A program made the translations under genes and the position numbers. The notes under the pieces were generated by a model. That model had not been told where the DNA came from. It did not search any database and saw nothing but the letters and a program-made list of their open reading frames with translations. Shown one piece after another: positions 36,418-44,515 of a DNA stretch of 64,000 bases (its first letter is position 1; each line of letters starts with the position of its first letter). Origin of the DNA: Cupriavidus basilensis (GTDB lineage: Bacteria; Pseudomonadota; Gammaproteobacteria; Burkholderiales; Burkholderiaceae); NCBI RefSeq assembly GCF_000876015.1, contig NZ_BBQM01000012.1, forward strand, positions 248,001 through 312,000. Reading direction: 5' to 3'.

Positions 36418-36684
36418 TCGCGGCAGTCGCGATCGTCGTCGGGAGCCAGCGGCTGTCGCTGCGCCCGGTAGTTAGTCTGAAGTCTGTTGTTTGCGATCGT
36501 CGGCGGTGTGGATAGTCGATCGTCGCTTGATGGCTGAGTTGTCGATCAGCTAGCTTTGTAGTGCTTTGCAGTATCGGTTTGACGGCCATGCGGCCGCGGC
36601 TTTGCGGATCGTGCCGAGGCACGGATCAATGCGGGCGCGGGCATCGGCGCCGTCGGACCCGGCGCGGACATTCCGCGCGGCAAG
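36418..36684. other. Intergenic stretch without a recognisable gene
   Basis: Between the 61-codon gene and the terminator at 36685. Base composition is less GC-rich in 36460-36570 than the surroundings. Frames across it lack ribosome sites and family patterns. A non-coding RNA ending at the terminator is possible but not shown. Confidence 0.4.
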
Positions 36685-36736
36685 ACCGGCCAACGCGTCG
36701 CTCGGGTGAGCGCAGCGCTTCTGGCCGGTTTTTTTA
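36685..36736 (+). terminator. Strong Rho-independent terminator
   Basis: ACCGGCCA (36685-36692) and TGGCCGGT (36722-36729) pair over 8 bp with a structured 29-base loop, followed by a run of T bases to 36736. It lies 268 bp after the nearest upstream stop codon, so it ends a longer message or a separate small transcript. Confidence 0.75.
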
Positions 36737-36841
36737 TTTCGGGCCGCGTTTTATTTTGGGCCGAGTCGGCGCGGACTTCGCCGACCGCTTATATTTGACG
36801 CTCATTGCATCGGCAGCATCGCAGGCGGGAGGGCGCCCTGA

Positions 36842-37273
36842 ATGGACAAATCGAAATACGCGGCCTACGAGCCTGCCGCTCCGTACTTCAACCTGGTGCG
36901 CGAGGCGCTGGGGGATCTGGTCGAGGGCGAGCACTTTTTCGACGTCATGACGAATGACACCGTCTACGAAGTGCTTTACGACATTCCCGGCTGGCCTCGC
37001 GTCATCCGGGGGCGGACCGACCTGATGGCTGCTTTCCGAGGTTACGTCGAACATATCGAACTTCAGTCGGCCGACAAGCTGATCGTGCACAAGGCCGATG
37101 ACGGCCATGCCGTCGTCATCGAATACGAGGTGCACGGCGTGATCCTCGCGACGGGCGTGAAATACGACAACCGGTTCTGCTCGATCATCGCCATCGAGAA
37201 TCGGAAGATCGGGCACTGGCGGGACTACATGGATTCCCTGGCGGCCTGGAACGCGCTGACTGCGGCGCGTTGA
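36842..37273 (+). CDS. SnoaL/NTF2-like protein
   Basis: 143 residues from ATG 36842, with GGGAGG upstream. Pattern of the SnoaL-like polyketide cyclase / ketosteroid isomerase-like fold: FFDVMTNDTVYEVLYDIPGWPRVIRGRTDLMAAFRGY and a late NRKIGHWRDYMDSLA (Trp-Arg-Asp-Tyr). Such proteins bind or isomerise small hydrophobic molecules. It converges with the SDR gene at 37329. Substrate unknown. Confidence 0.8.
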   Translation: MDKSKYAAYEPAAPYFNLVREALGDLVEGEHFFDVMTNDTVYEVLYDIPGWPRVIRGRTDLMAAFRGYVEHIELQSADKLIVHKADDGHAVVIEYEVHGVILATGVKYDNRFCSIIAIENRKIGHWRDYMDSLAAWNALTAAR

Positions 37274-37328
37274 CCGGCCCGGTTTCCCGGGCCGGCGCAG
37301 CCGCCGCAATCCTCTACGGCGCGGCCGC

Positions 37329-38318
37329 TCAGAGGCCGACGCGCGCCTCGCTCAGCGCCCACAGGCGATCCGCCGCGGCCGGGTCGACCGCGTAGGCCAT
37401 CACGCCGGCGAGCCGCATGGCGTCGCGCATGTCCATGCTTTCGGGCTTCCCGTCCATGATGCTCGCCACTTCGACGTTTTCGCAGTAGACGCCGCCCATG
37501 CCGTCGAGCCGCGGGCTGGTCGCGCACCAGACGCTGGTCGCCGCGCCTTGCTCGACGGTCTTCAGTTGCCGCGACGGGTCGCGCACCGGGTTGCCGTTCG
37601 CGTCGAGCACACCGGCGGCGATCAGTTGCTCGCGCGAGATGTATTTGCCGAGGCCGGTGTCGACGATGGCGCCCGGGTGCAGCGAGAAGGCGCGGATGCC
37701 CTCGCCGCGGTAGCGCGCGTCCAGCGCCACCGCGAACAGGACGTTGGCCGTCTTCGACTGGCCGTAGGCCGACCACGGATCGTAGGGGCGGCGCTCGTAG
37801 TCGGGGTCGTCGAACACCACCGGCGAATAACGGTGGCCGAGCGAGGATACCGACACCACGCGCGCGCCCCTGGCCTGGCGCAGCGCGGGCAGCAGCCGCG
37901 CGGTGAGCTGGAAGTGGCCGAGGTGGTTGGTGGCGAACTGGGATTCGTAGCCGCGCGCGTCGCGGGTCAGCGTCGGCACGGCCATGATGCCGGCGCTGTT
38001 GACGAGGATGTGCAGCGGCTGCCCGGCGGCGAGGAAGCGGGCGGCGAACGCGTCGATCGAGGCCGGATCGAGCAGGTCCATCGGTTCCACTTCGACGTCG
38101 ATGCCGGACAGCGCCGTCCGCGCCCGTTCCACGTCGCGGGCGGGCACGATGACGCGCGCGCCGGCCGCGCGCAGCACGCGCGCGGTCTCGCGGCCAAGGC
38201 CGGAATAGCCGCCGGTCACGATCGCGGTCTTGCCGGCAAGGTCGATGCCGGCGATGACTTCGCTGGCGGTGGAGGCGGCGCCGAAGCCGGAGCCGATCGG
38301 TTGTTGCGGGGTAAGCAT
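37329..38318 (-). CDS. Short-chain dehydrogenase (retinol dehydrogenase-like)
   Basis: 329 residues. Cofactor motif TGGYSGLG near residue 36, NSAG in place of NNAG, serine in VVSVSSLGHRYSP and the catalytic YGQSK. The insertion between Ser and Tyr (FDDPDYERRPYDPWSAYGQSK) is typical of the retinol-dehydrogenase/WWOX-like SDRs. It is divergent from the AraC gene at 38420 (101 bp), with the dyad at 38392 between them, and is therefore the probable target of that regulator. Confidence 0.9.
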   Translation of the reverse strand: MLTPQQPIGSGFGAASTASEVIAGIDLAGKTAIVTGGYSGLGRETARVLRAAGARVIVPARDVERARTALSGIDVEVEPMDLLDPASIDAFAARFLAAGQPLHILVNSAGIMAVPTLTRDARGYESQFATNHLGHFQLTARLLPALRQARGARVVSVSSLGHRYSPVVFDDPDYERRPYDPWSAYGQSKTANVLFAVALDARYRGEGIRAFSLHPGAIVDTGLGKYISREQLIAAGVLDANGNPVRDPSRQLKTVEQGAATSVWCATSPRLDGMGGVYCENVEVASIMDGKPESMDMRDAMRLAGVMAYAVDPAAADRLWALSEARVGL

Positions 38319-38391
38319 GGTGTCCTTTCGGGAATGGAGGTGTAGCGGCAGTGTAGGCGTGGCGGCCTGTACGATGAATGCTCTAGAATCC

Positions 38392-38409
38392 CGAATACTT
38401 TCGTATTCG
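38392..38409 (+). promoter_or_regulatory. Dyad upstream of the araC-type gene
   Basis: CGAATAC, four bases, GTATTCG: a perfect 7-bp inverted repeat 10 bp before the AraC start and within the divergent promoter region. Probably an operator for this regulator or a second one. Confidence 0.5.
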
Positions 38410-38419
38410 TTCAGAAATA

Positions 38420-39337
38420 ATGACCGACCTGCTTTCCGACATCCTCAAGCTGGCCGACGCGCAGCCCGCCGTGGCCGGCGGTTTCTCCGCGGGCGGGGCG
38501 TGGGCGATCCGCTTCCCGCAGCCGGACAAGCTCAAGTTCTTCGCCTTGCTCAAGGGCGGCTGCTGGCTGCGCATCGACGGCGTGGCCGAGCCGGTGCGGG
38601 CGGAGCAGGGGGACGTGTTCCTGCTGTCCGGGCAGCGCGCCTTCGTGCTGGCCAGCGACCCGGACCTGGCGCCGCTCGACGCGGTCGGCCTCTTCACCGG
38701 CTGCGACAGCAAGACGGCGAAGCTCGGCGACGGCAACGACTGCGTGCAGATCGGCGGCCATGTCCGCCTGGACCCGGTCAACGGCGCGTGGCTGGCCGAG
38801 GCGCTGCCGCCGCTGATCCATATCCGGGCCGCGTCGCCGCAGGCGGCGGTGCTGCAATGGCTGCTCGACCAGATGGTGCGGGAGCTGGCGGCGGATCGTC
38901 CCGGCAACCGTCTCGCGTCGGCCTATCTGGCGCAACTGATGTTCGTGCAGATGCTGCGCGTGCACCTCGATACCTCCGACCATCTCGACGGCGGCTGGCT
39001 GCGCGCCATCGGCGACAGGCGGCTCGCGCCGGTCCTGCAGCTGATGCATGGCGAGCCCGGCCGGGCATGGCGGCTGGAAGAACTGGCCGGCGCGGCGGCG
39101 ATGTCCCGCACCGCGTTCGCCACGCACTTCAAGGCAGTGGCCGGCACGGCGCCGCTGGCCTGGCTGACCGAATGGCGCATGCGCCTGGCGCGGCGGGCGC
39201 TGCGCGACGAGAGCACGCCGATCGCCGTGCTCGCCGCGCGTTTCGGCTACGCATCCGAGAGCGCTTTCAGCAATGCCTTCAAGCGCGTGACCGGCGATTC
39301 CCCGCGGCATTACCGGCGCGCGGGCAGGGCGTGTTGA
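38420..39337 (+). CDS. AraC-family regulator (cupin_6 type)
   Basis: 305 residues. N-terminal cupin-like domain (about 10-185; GGAWAIRFPQPDKLKFFALLKGGCWL) and C-terminal double HTH (about 200-300) with LEELAGAAAMSRTAFATHFKAVAGTAPLAWLTEWRM and FGYASESAFSNAFKRVTGDSPRHYR. Relatives commonly activate or repress a divergent oxidoreductase gene, here the SDR at 37329-38318. Confidence 0.92.
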   Translation: MTDLLSDILKLADAQPAVAGGFSAGGAWAIRFPQPDKLKFFALLKGGCWLRIDGVAEPVRAEQGDVFLLSGQRAFVLASDPDLAPLDAVGLFTGCDSKTAKLGDGNDCVQIGGHVRLDPVNGAWLAEALPPLIHIRAASPQAAVLQWLLDQMVRELAADRPGNRLASAYLAQLMFVQMLRVHLDTSDHLDGGWLRAIGDRRLAPVLQLMHGEPGRAWRLEELAGAAAMSRTAFATHFKAVAGTAPLAWLTEWRMRLARRALRDESTPIAVLAARFGYASESAFSNAFKRVTGDSPRHYRRAGRAC

Positions 39338-39487
39338 AGGTGGCGAGGGATGGCGCAGAGGCGGCCGCGCGAGTGTGCTGCGCGCGCCGGGCGCGGTCAG
39401 GGGAAGCCTGTCGTGGGTCAAGCCGGATTCCGGGACCAGCCATATCCAGCCATTCCAGCCATATCGCCCGGCCGGCCAAAGCGCTGC

Positions 39488-40441
39488 CTAGTGGGACGAT
39501 ACGTAGCCCGAACCCGGATGCGCCGGCGGCACGGCGAAGCTCGCCTTCATGCGGCGCACTTCCATCGCCGGGGTCAGGCCGAACAGGCGCTTGAACTCGC
39601 GGTTGAATTGCGACGTGCTCTCGTAGCCCACCGCGTGGCAGGCGGCCGCGGCGGTCATGCCTTCCCGGACCATCAGCATCCTGGCCTGGTGCAGCCTCGT
39701 CGATTTCACGTATTGCATGGGCGAGGTCCGGGTGACGGCCTTGAAATGGCTGTGGAAGGTCGGCACGCTCATGCCGGCTTCCCGCGCCAACTGCGTCAGG
39801 TCGAGTTTGCCCGCGTAGCCGGCATGGATGCGCCGCAGCGCCTTGCCGATCTTGCCGAACTGCCCCTGCAACGCCAGCGCCGCGCGCATGGCCTGTCCCT
39901 GCGGGCCGGTCAGCACCCGGAAATACACCTCCCGCACCGCAGCCGGACCAAGGACCGCGGCTTCCAGGGGGCGGCTCAACACCGCCAGCAGGCGTTGCAG
40001 CGACGCCCGCATGGCTGCGTCCATCGGGCTGGACATCATGCTCCGCGGCGCCTGGGCCGGTTCGGCCAGGCCGGTGCGGTCGATCTGGAGCATCAGTTCG
40101 GCCGCGGCCTGGAAATCCAGGTGCATATAGACGGCCAGCAGCGGCCTGGCCGGCGTGGCATCCGTCTGCATGGTGAAGGGCACCGGCACCGAGACCGCCA
40201 GGTAATGCTGCTCGTCGTACAGATAGACCTCATCGCCAAAGTAGCCCCGCTTGGTCCCCTGGCAGACGAGGACGAGGCCGGGGTCGTACAAGACCGGAGT
40301 GTTCAGCAAGGGCCGGTCCGAGCGCAGGATGCGCACGTCCGGCAGCGCGGTCAGGTTATATCCTTCTTGCGGGGCCAGGGCACGAAGCAAAGGGATCATG
40401 CCGGCCCCCGAGGGGGCATGTGTGGCAACGTTCCGGGTCAT
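39488..40441 (-). CDS. AraC-family regulator (AraC_N type)
   Basis: 317 residues from ATG 40441; an in-frame TTG at 40453 would add four residues. N-terminal AraC_N domain with VLYDPGLVLVCQGTKRGYFGDEVYLYDE and AVSVPVPFTMQTDATPARPLLA, and a C-terminal double HTH with LARQAGMSVPTFHSHFKAVT-like spacing and GYESTSQFNREFKRLFGLTP. Divergent from the SDR gene at 40536; the 94-bp gap carries the ACAGACCTGT palindrome. Relatives regulate such adjacent dehydrogenases. Confidence 0.92.
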   Translation of the reverse strand: MTRNVATHAPSGAGMIPLLRALAPQEGYNLTALPDVRILRSDRPLLNTPVLYDPGLVLVCQGTKRGYFGDEVYLYDEQHYLAVSVPVPFTMQTDATPARPLLAVYMHLDFQAAAELMLQIDRTGLAEPAQAPRSMMSSPMDAAMRASLQRLLAVLSRPLEAAVLGPAAVREVYFRVLTGPQGQAMRAALALQGQFGKIGKALRRIHAGYAGKLDLTQLAREAGMSVPTFHSHFKAVTRTSPMQYVKSTRLHQARMLMVREGMTAAAACHAVGYESTSQFNREFKRLFGLTPAMEVRRMKASFAVPPAHPGSGYVSSH

Positions 40442-40466
40442 AGTAATAGGCAATAAAACCAGAAAA

Positions 40467-40476
40467 ACAGACCTGT
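40467..40476 (+). promoter_or_regulatory. ACAGACCTGT palindrome, second occurrence
   Basis: The same 10-bp palindrome as at 12573-12582 (11 bases identical, ACAGACCTGTC), here 60 bp before the SDR start and inside a divergent promoter region. It may be bound by the same TetR-type repressor as the DUF1348 promoter. Confidence 0.4.
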
Positions 40477-40535
40477 CGTTGGGAGTCTGATCTGAATATT
40501 ATGCACTTCTGACTGGATCTTCAGGAGTGCATACC

Positions 40536-41369
40536 GTGTCATCCCCCAAGACTTTCCTCATCACCGGCGTCAGCAGCGGCTTCGGCCGTGCCCTGGCCCG
40601 GGAGGCGCTGTCCGCCGGCCATCGCGTGGTCGGCACCGTCCGCAGCGCCGAAGCGAAGCAATCGTTCGAGGCTCTCGATCCGGCCCGGGCCTTCGGGCGC
40701 GTGCTGGACGTGACCGACTTCGACGCCATCGACGGCGTGGTGGCCGGCATCGAGGCGGAGATCGGCCCGATCGACGTGTTGGTCAACAACGCCGGCTACG
40801 GCCACGAAGGGGTGATGGAGGAGTCGCCGCTATCCGAAATGCGCCGTCAGTTCGATGTGAACGTGTTCGGCGCCGTGGCCATGATGAAGGCGGTGCTGCC
40901 CTGCATGCGGGAACGCCGGCGCGGGCACATCATCAACATCACCTCGATGGGCGGCTTCATCACCATGCCGGGCATTGCCTACTACTGCGGCAGCAAATTC
41001 GCCCTGGAAGGCATCTCCGAAGCCGTGGGCAAAGAGGTGAAGGACTTCGGCATCGCCGTGACGGCCGTTGCTCCCGGCTCGTTCCGCACGGACTGGGCCG
41101 GCCGCTCCATGATCCGCACGCCCCGGTCCATTCCCGACTATGATGCGCTGTTCGATCCGGTCCGCCAGGCCCGCGAAGAAAAAAGCGGCAAGCAGCTCGG
41201 TGATCCCGCCAAGGCAGCGCAAGCCATGCTGCGCATCGTCGATAGCGCGGCGGCGCCGGCCCACCTGCTGCTGGGCAGCGATGCGCTGGGACTGGTACGC
41301 CAGAAGCTGGCCGTTATGGCAGCCGGGATGGACGAGTGGGAAACGGTGACGCGCTCGACGGATGCCTGA
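40536..41369 (+). CDS. Short-chain dehydrogenase
   Basis: 277 residues from GTG 40536, with AGGAG eight bases upstream; GTG 40527 is in frame but overlaps that site. Classical SDR: TGVSSGFG cofactor motif, NNAG, serine in NITSMGGF and YYCGSK (YxxxK), then VAPGSFRTDW. The substrate pattern resembles the large group of oxidoreductases related to 17-beta-hydroxysteroid/retinol-type SDRs. Divergent from an AraC-type regulator, which is its probable activator. Confidence 0.92.
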   Translation: MSSPKTFLITGVSSGFGRALAREALSAGHRVVGTVRSAEAKQSFEALDPARAFGRVLDVTDFDAIDGVVAGIEAEIGPIDVLVNNAGYGHEGVMEESPLSEMRRQFDVNVFGAVAMMKAVLPCMRERRRGHIINITSMGGFITMPGIAYYCGSKFALEGISEAVGKEVKDFGIAVTAVAPGSFRTDWAGRSMIRTPRSIPDYDALFDPVRQAREEKSGKQLGDPAKAAQAMLRIVDSAAAPAHLLLGSDALGLVRQKLAVMAAGMDEWETVTRSTDA

Positions 41370-41406
41370 ACGCCGGGCGCTGGCGGCATACCCGCATCGG
41401 CATCGC

Positions 41407-41928
41407 CTAGGGAATCCACAGCGCCGCGCGGCGCAGATTGGACCTTACCACCAGCCGGTGAAAAGGCCGGATGGCCGTCAGGTAAGCGTGGCCCAGCCGA
41501 TTATGGCAATACACGACCGTCGTCGCCACGAGCTGGTGTCCCTTGCCGCCGGGCAAGGCGCGCAGCAGCAACGACAAGCGAAAGTCCAGGTGGTGGTCGT
41601 CCTCCCCCATCACGATCTCGCTCGGGGAGCGCGACTGCACCCGAAAGAAGTCCACATATTCCCCGGGACGCGCCTGAGCCGACTGGCGCAAGGCGAGGGT
41701 CGTCTTCAGCCCCAGCCCGCGCACGGCGGTATCGCGCATCGTGAGCAGCGCTGCGATCCAGCGAGGCGGATGGGTCAGGGTCGCGGCGGCCCATCCGTCC
41801 AGGTCGAGCGGGCTGCCCGCGGGCAGGGTGACAGCAAAGGCGTCCGCGAGATCGGCCTCGCCGAAGCGCGCCGCCAGCGTGCTCTCTTGCGGCAGCCGGA
41901 CAGCGGTGACGTGCAGATTGGTTTTCAT
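41407..41928 (-). CDS. DUF2867 family protein
   Basis: 173 residues. Matches the DUF2867 pattern: [32 protein letters not shown], then [31 protein letters not shown] and [24 protein letters not shown]. Function unknown; the fold belongs to the START/SRPBCC-like group in some annotations. It converges with the SDR gene at 41369 (37 bp). Confidence 0.85.
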   Translation of the reverse strand: MKTNLHVTAVRLPQESTLAARFGEADLADAFAVTLPAGSPLDLDGWAAATLTHPPRWIAALLTMRDTAVRGLGLKTTLALRQSAQARPGEYVDFFRVQSRSPSEIVMGEDDHHLDFRLSLLLRALPGGKGHQLVATTVVYCHNRLGHAYLTAIRPFHRLVVRSNLRRAALWIP

Positions 41929-41937
41929 GGGATCGGA

Positions 41938-42099
41938 TCAATGTGCCGTTGCCATCGGTGTCTTGTCGGACACGACTTCTCGCGGCAACCACGGCTCGAG
42001 TTCTACCACGCGGTGATCCGGGAGCCCAGCCTTGATTGTGGGCAGGTGATCCGGTTCGGCGTCGACGGCCCCGGCATCGTTCGCCTCGCGGACCCGCAT
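41938..42099 (-). pseudogene. Possible gene fragment upstream of the DUF2867 gene
   Basis: A 53-codon frame, open for many codons further upstream without a start, ends 9 bp before the DUF2867 start. It reads like a genuine protein C-terminus (PDHLPTIKAGLPDHRVVELE, then PWLPREVVSD) with codon use like its neighbours, but there is no ribosome site and I do not recognise the family. It may be the tail of a truncated gene formerly in operon with DUF2867. Uncertain. Confidence 0.3.
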
Positions 42100-42328
42100 T
42101 GCTGCCGGCGGGTTTGGCCGGAAATGGATTCCCGCAGCCTGCCGCTCCGATTGACGCGGTGAAGTGCAGACCGCGCGGTCTGGCCGCGTTGCCGCCTTTT
42201 CGCCTTTTCCCGCCGCGCGGGCCGACCGGCCGTGGCCCGCCGATTGAGGTTGACTCCTGCTTTGTGGAATGTAGTATGTGATATATCAAAAAAATCATTC
42301 CATCCATCAGGCAGCGGGAGACGACAGC
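42100..42328. other. Divergent intergenic region upstream of the PanE-like gene
   Basis: Between the fragment and the reductase gene. It contains the perfect GntR-type box at 42274-42289 in an AT-rich patch; otherwise nothing recognisable. Confidence 0.5.
42274..42289 (+). promoter_or_regulatory. GntR-type box A
   Basis: GTATGTGATATATCAA, with the perfect palindrome TGATATATCA at 42279-42288, 39 bp before the PanE-like start. The identical 16 bases occur inverted at 46970-46985. Confidence 0.7.
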
Positions 42329-43318
42329 ATGAAAATCTGTATCTATGGCGCCGGCGCGATCGGCGGTTATCTTGGCGCGCAACTCGCGCTGGCGGGCGCG
42401 GAGGTCAGCCTGGTGGCGCGCGGGCCGCATCTGGCGGCCATGCAGGCCGGCGGCCTGCGCCTGCGGATCGACGGCGAGGAGCGGGTGGCGCGCGTGCGCT
42501 GCACCGGCGATCCCGCCGAACTGGGGCCGCAGGACTACGTGTTCATCACGCTGAAGGCGCACTCGGTACCCGGTGTGGTCGACCTCATGCAGCCGCTGCT
42601 GGGGCCGGGCACGGCGATCGTGACCGGCGTCAACGGCATTCCCTACTGGTATTTCCACCGGCACGGCGGGCCACTGGCCGGCACCACGCTGCAGAGCGTG
42701 GACCCCGGCGGGCGCCAGTGGCACGGGTTCGGGCCGGAGCGGGCCATCGGCTGCGTGCTCTATCCCGCCGCCGAAATTGTCGCGCCCGGCGTGATCCGCC
42801 ATGTCTACGGCAAGAAATTCCCGCTCGGCGAGCCCGATGGCAGCCGGTCCGCGCGCGTGGCGCACCTGAGCGAGATGATGGTGGCGGCCGGGCTGGAAGC
42901 GCCCATCCGCGACAATATCCGCGACGAGATCTGGCTCAAGCTGTGGGGCAACCTGTGCTTCAACCCGATCAGCGCGCTGACGCATGCCACGCTCGACATC
43001 ATCACCGCCGACCCGGCCACGCGGGCCTTGTCGCGCGCCATGATGCTGGAAGCCAAGGACATCGCCGAGCGCTTCGGCGTGCATTTCCGCGTCGACGTGG
43101 AGCGGCGCATCGACGGCGCCGGCGCGGTCGGCGCGCACAAGACCTCGATGCTGCAGGACCTGGAGGCGGGGCGCGCGATGGAAATCGACCCGCTGCTCAC
43201 GGTGGTGCAGGAAATGGGGCGGCTGGTCGGCCAGCAAACGCCGATGGTCGACGCCGTGCTGGGCCTCATCAAGCAGCGCGAGCGGATGGCGCAGTCGGCC
43301 CTGGCGCAGGCGGCCTAG
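42329..43318 (+). CDS. Ketopantoate reductase-like (PanE/ApbA family) dehydrogenase
   Basis: 329 residues from ATG 42329. N-terminal Rossmann motif YGAGAIGGYLGAQLALAG and VARGPHLAAMQAGGLRL bind NADP; the C-terminal helical domain has KLWGNLCFNPISALTHATLD and the substrate-contact RDNIRDEIWLK. Housekeeping PanE reduces 2-oxopantoate. Here the gene sits in a CoA-linked catabolic regulon with no panB/panC, so it more likely interconverts another 2-oxo and 2-hydroxy acid (inference), which would suit the 2-hydroxyacyl-CoA-lyase-like enzyme at 47172. Confidence 0.88.
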   Translation: MKICIYGAGAIGGYLGAQLALAGAEVSLVARGPHLAAMQAGGLRLRIDGEERVARVRCTGDPAELGPQDYVFITLKAHSVPGVVDLMQPLLGPGTAIVTGVNGIPYWYFHRHGGPLAGTTLQSVDPGGRQWHGFGPERAIGCVLYPAAEIVAPGVIRHVYGKKFPLGEPDGSRSARVAHLSEMMVAAGLEAPIRDNIRDEIWLKLWGNLCFNPISALTHATLDIITADPATRALSRAMMLEAKDIAERFGVHFRVDVERRIDGAGAVGAHKTSMLQDLEAGRAMEIDPLLTVVQEMGRLVGQQTPMVDAVLGLIKQRERMAQSALAQAA

Positions 43319-43365
43319 CGTGGCCGTGCCGCGTGGGCCATGCAAGGTATGAAGACGGGTGGCGG

Positions 43366-43381
43366 CCATGTGATATACCAT
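43366..43381 (+). promoter_or_regulatory. GntR-type box B (weaker)
   Basis: CCATGTGATATACCAT matches box A at 12 of 16 positions and lies 154 bp before the gntR start. It suggests autoregulation. Confidence 0.5.
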
Positions 43382-43534
43382 ATACGCAACTCGGCCGCCG
43401 CCGTCCAAATGTGGCTGAATTTATGCCAATTGTGCATTTTTCTATGCATTCCGCGCATGCCATGCGGCTTTTGGTAAGCTAGGCGGCAAGCCGCCGGCGC
43501 CGCTTTCCGAGGGCGCCGCGGTGCTGGTATCAAT

Positions 43535-44266
43535 ATGAGCCCATCCATGTCTGCGCAAAGCCAATCCGCTGAACAGCCCACCGGGCTGACCCTGTCCCTC
43601 CAGCCCATCAACGCGGGCGCCAGCCTGCGCGACCAGGCCTACGCCATGCTGCGCCAGGCCATCGCCGACGCCGACATCTACCAGTCGGACGAGGAAATCC
43701 GGCTCGACGAGCGCGTCCTGAGCGAAGCGCTAGGCGTGAGCCGCACGCCGATCCGCGAGGCCATGACGCTGCTGGAACAGGAGGGTTTCCTGCGCACCGT
43801 GCCGCGGCGCGGCATCTACATCATGCGCAAGACCAAGCGCGAGATCGTGGAGATGATCCAGGTCTGGGCCGCGCTGGAAAGCATGGCCGCGCGCCTGGCC
43901 ACGCTGCACGCGAGCGACGCGGAGATCGCCACGCTGCGCCATATGTTCGACAGCTTCCGCGACGCCACGCCGGCCGAGCACATCGAGGAATACTCCGACG
44001 CGAACATTGCCTTTCACCAGGCCATCGTGCAGTTGTCGAAGTCGCAGGTCATCATGGACGCGATCAAGAACATCTTCGTCCACGTGCGCGCCATCCGGAA
44101 GATGACGATCTCGCAGAGCGACCGCGCCTCGCGCTCGATCGTCGATCACCTGCGCATCATCGAGGCCCTGGAAAAGCGCGACACCGAACTGGCCGAGCGG
44201 CTGGTGCGGCAGCACTCGCTGGACCTCGCGGCCTATGTGGAGAAGCACTGCGATTTTCTGGACTGA
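43535..44266 (+). CDS. GntR-family regulator with FCD domain
   Basis: 243 residues from ATG 43535. A 25-residue leader precedes the winged helix (LRDQAYAMLRQAIADADI... LSEALGVSRTPIREAMTLLEQEGFL, RRGIYIMR), followed by an FCD domain (about 100-235) with metal-ligand pattern ANIAFHQAIVQLSKS and a late VDHLRIIEALEKRDTELAERLVRQH. It lies between the PanE-like gene and sucDC, and the 16-bp motif precedes the operons around it, so I propose it as the regulator of the 42-56 kb pathway, with a carboxylate effector. Confidence 0.9.
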   Translation: MSPSMSAQSQSAEQPTGLTLSLQPINAGASLRDQAYAMLRQAIADADIYQSDEEIRLDERVLSEALGVSRTPIREAMTLLEQEGFLRTVPRRGIYIMRKTKREIVEMIQVWAALESMAARLATLHASDAEIATLRHMFDSFRDATPAEHIEEYSDANIAFHQAIVQLSKSQVIMDAIKNIFVHVRAIRKMTISQSDRASRSIVDHLRIIEALEKRDTELAERLVRQHSLDLAAYVEKHCDFLD

Positions 44267-44355
44267 GGCCGCGGCAGGCGGCTGCTATCCGGGATGGCTA
44301 CGTTATCCCGGATAGCTTCGTCATTCCCGATATGGTCCGATTTGCCGAGGGTTTG

Positions 44356-44386
44356 CTCCCCTCGCCCACTTCGCGGGAGAGGGGAG
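44356..44386. repeat. REP-like palindrome, copy 2
   Basis: CTCCCCTC and GAGGGGAG pair perfectly around GCCCACTTCGCGGGA. Same core as 9531-9561. It lies between the convergent gntR and sucD genes and can act as a bidirectional terminator hairpin. Confidence 0.6.
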
Positions 44387-44515
44387 AGAAGCGGCAGTCG
44401 TCGCGGGGTGTCGCCAAGCCAGCCGGCGGCGGCATCGCTGCCGACGTCTTCAGTCTTCGGCACTGCCGCCCCCGTCTTCACACGGCTGCCACCGCCATCG
44501 CTCACACCGCAGCCG

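Noticed and set aside
36561..36950. 129-codon plus-strand frame across the terminator
   Set aside because: It runs through a strong terminator into the SnoaL-like gene in another frame, is Arg-rich and has no family pattern.
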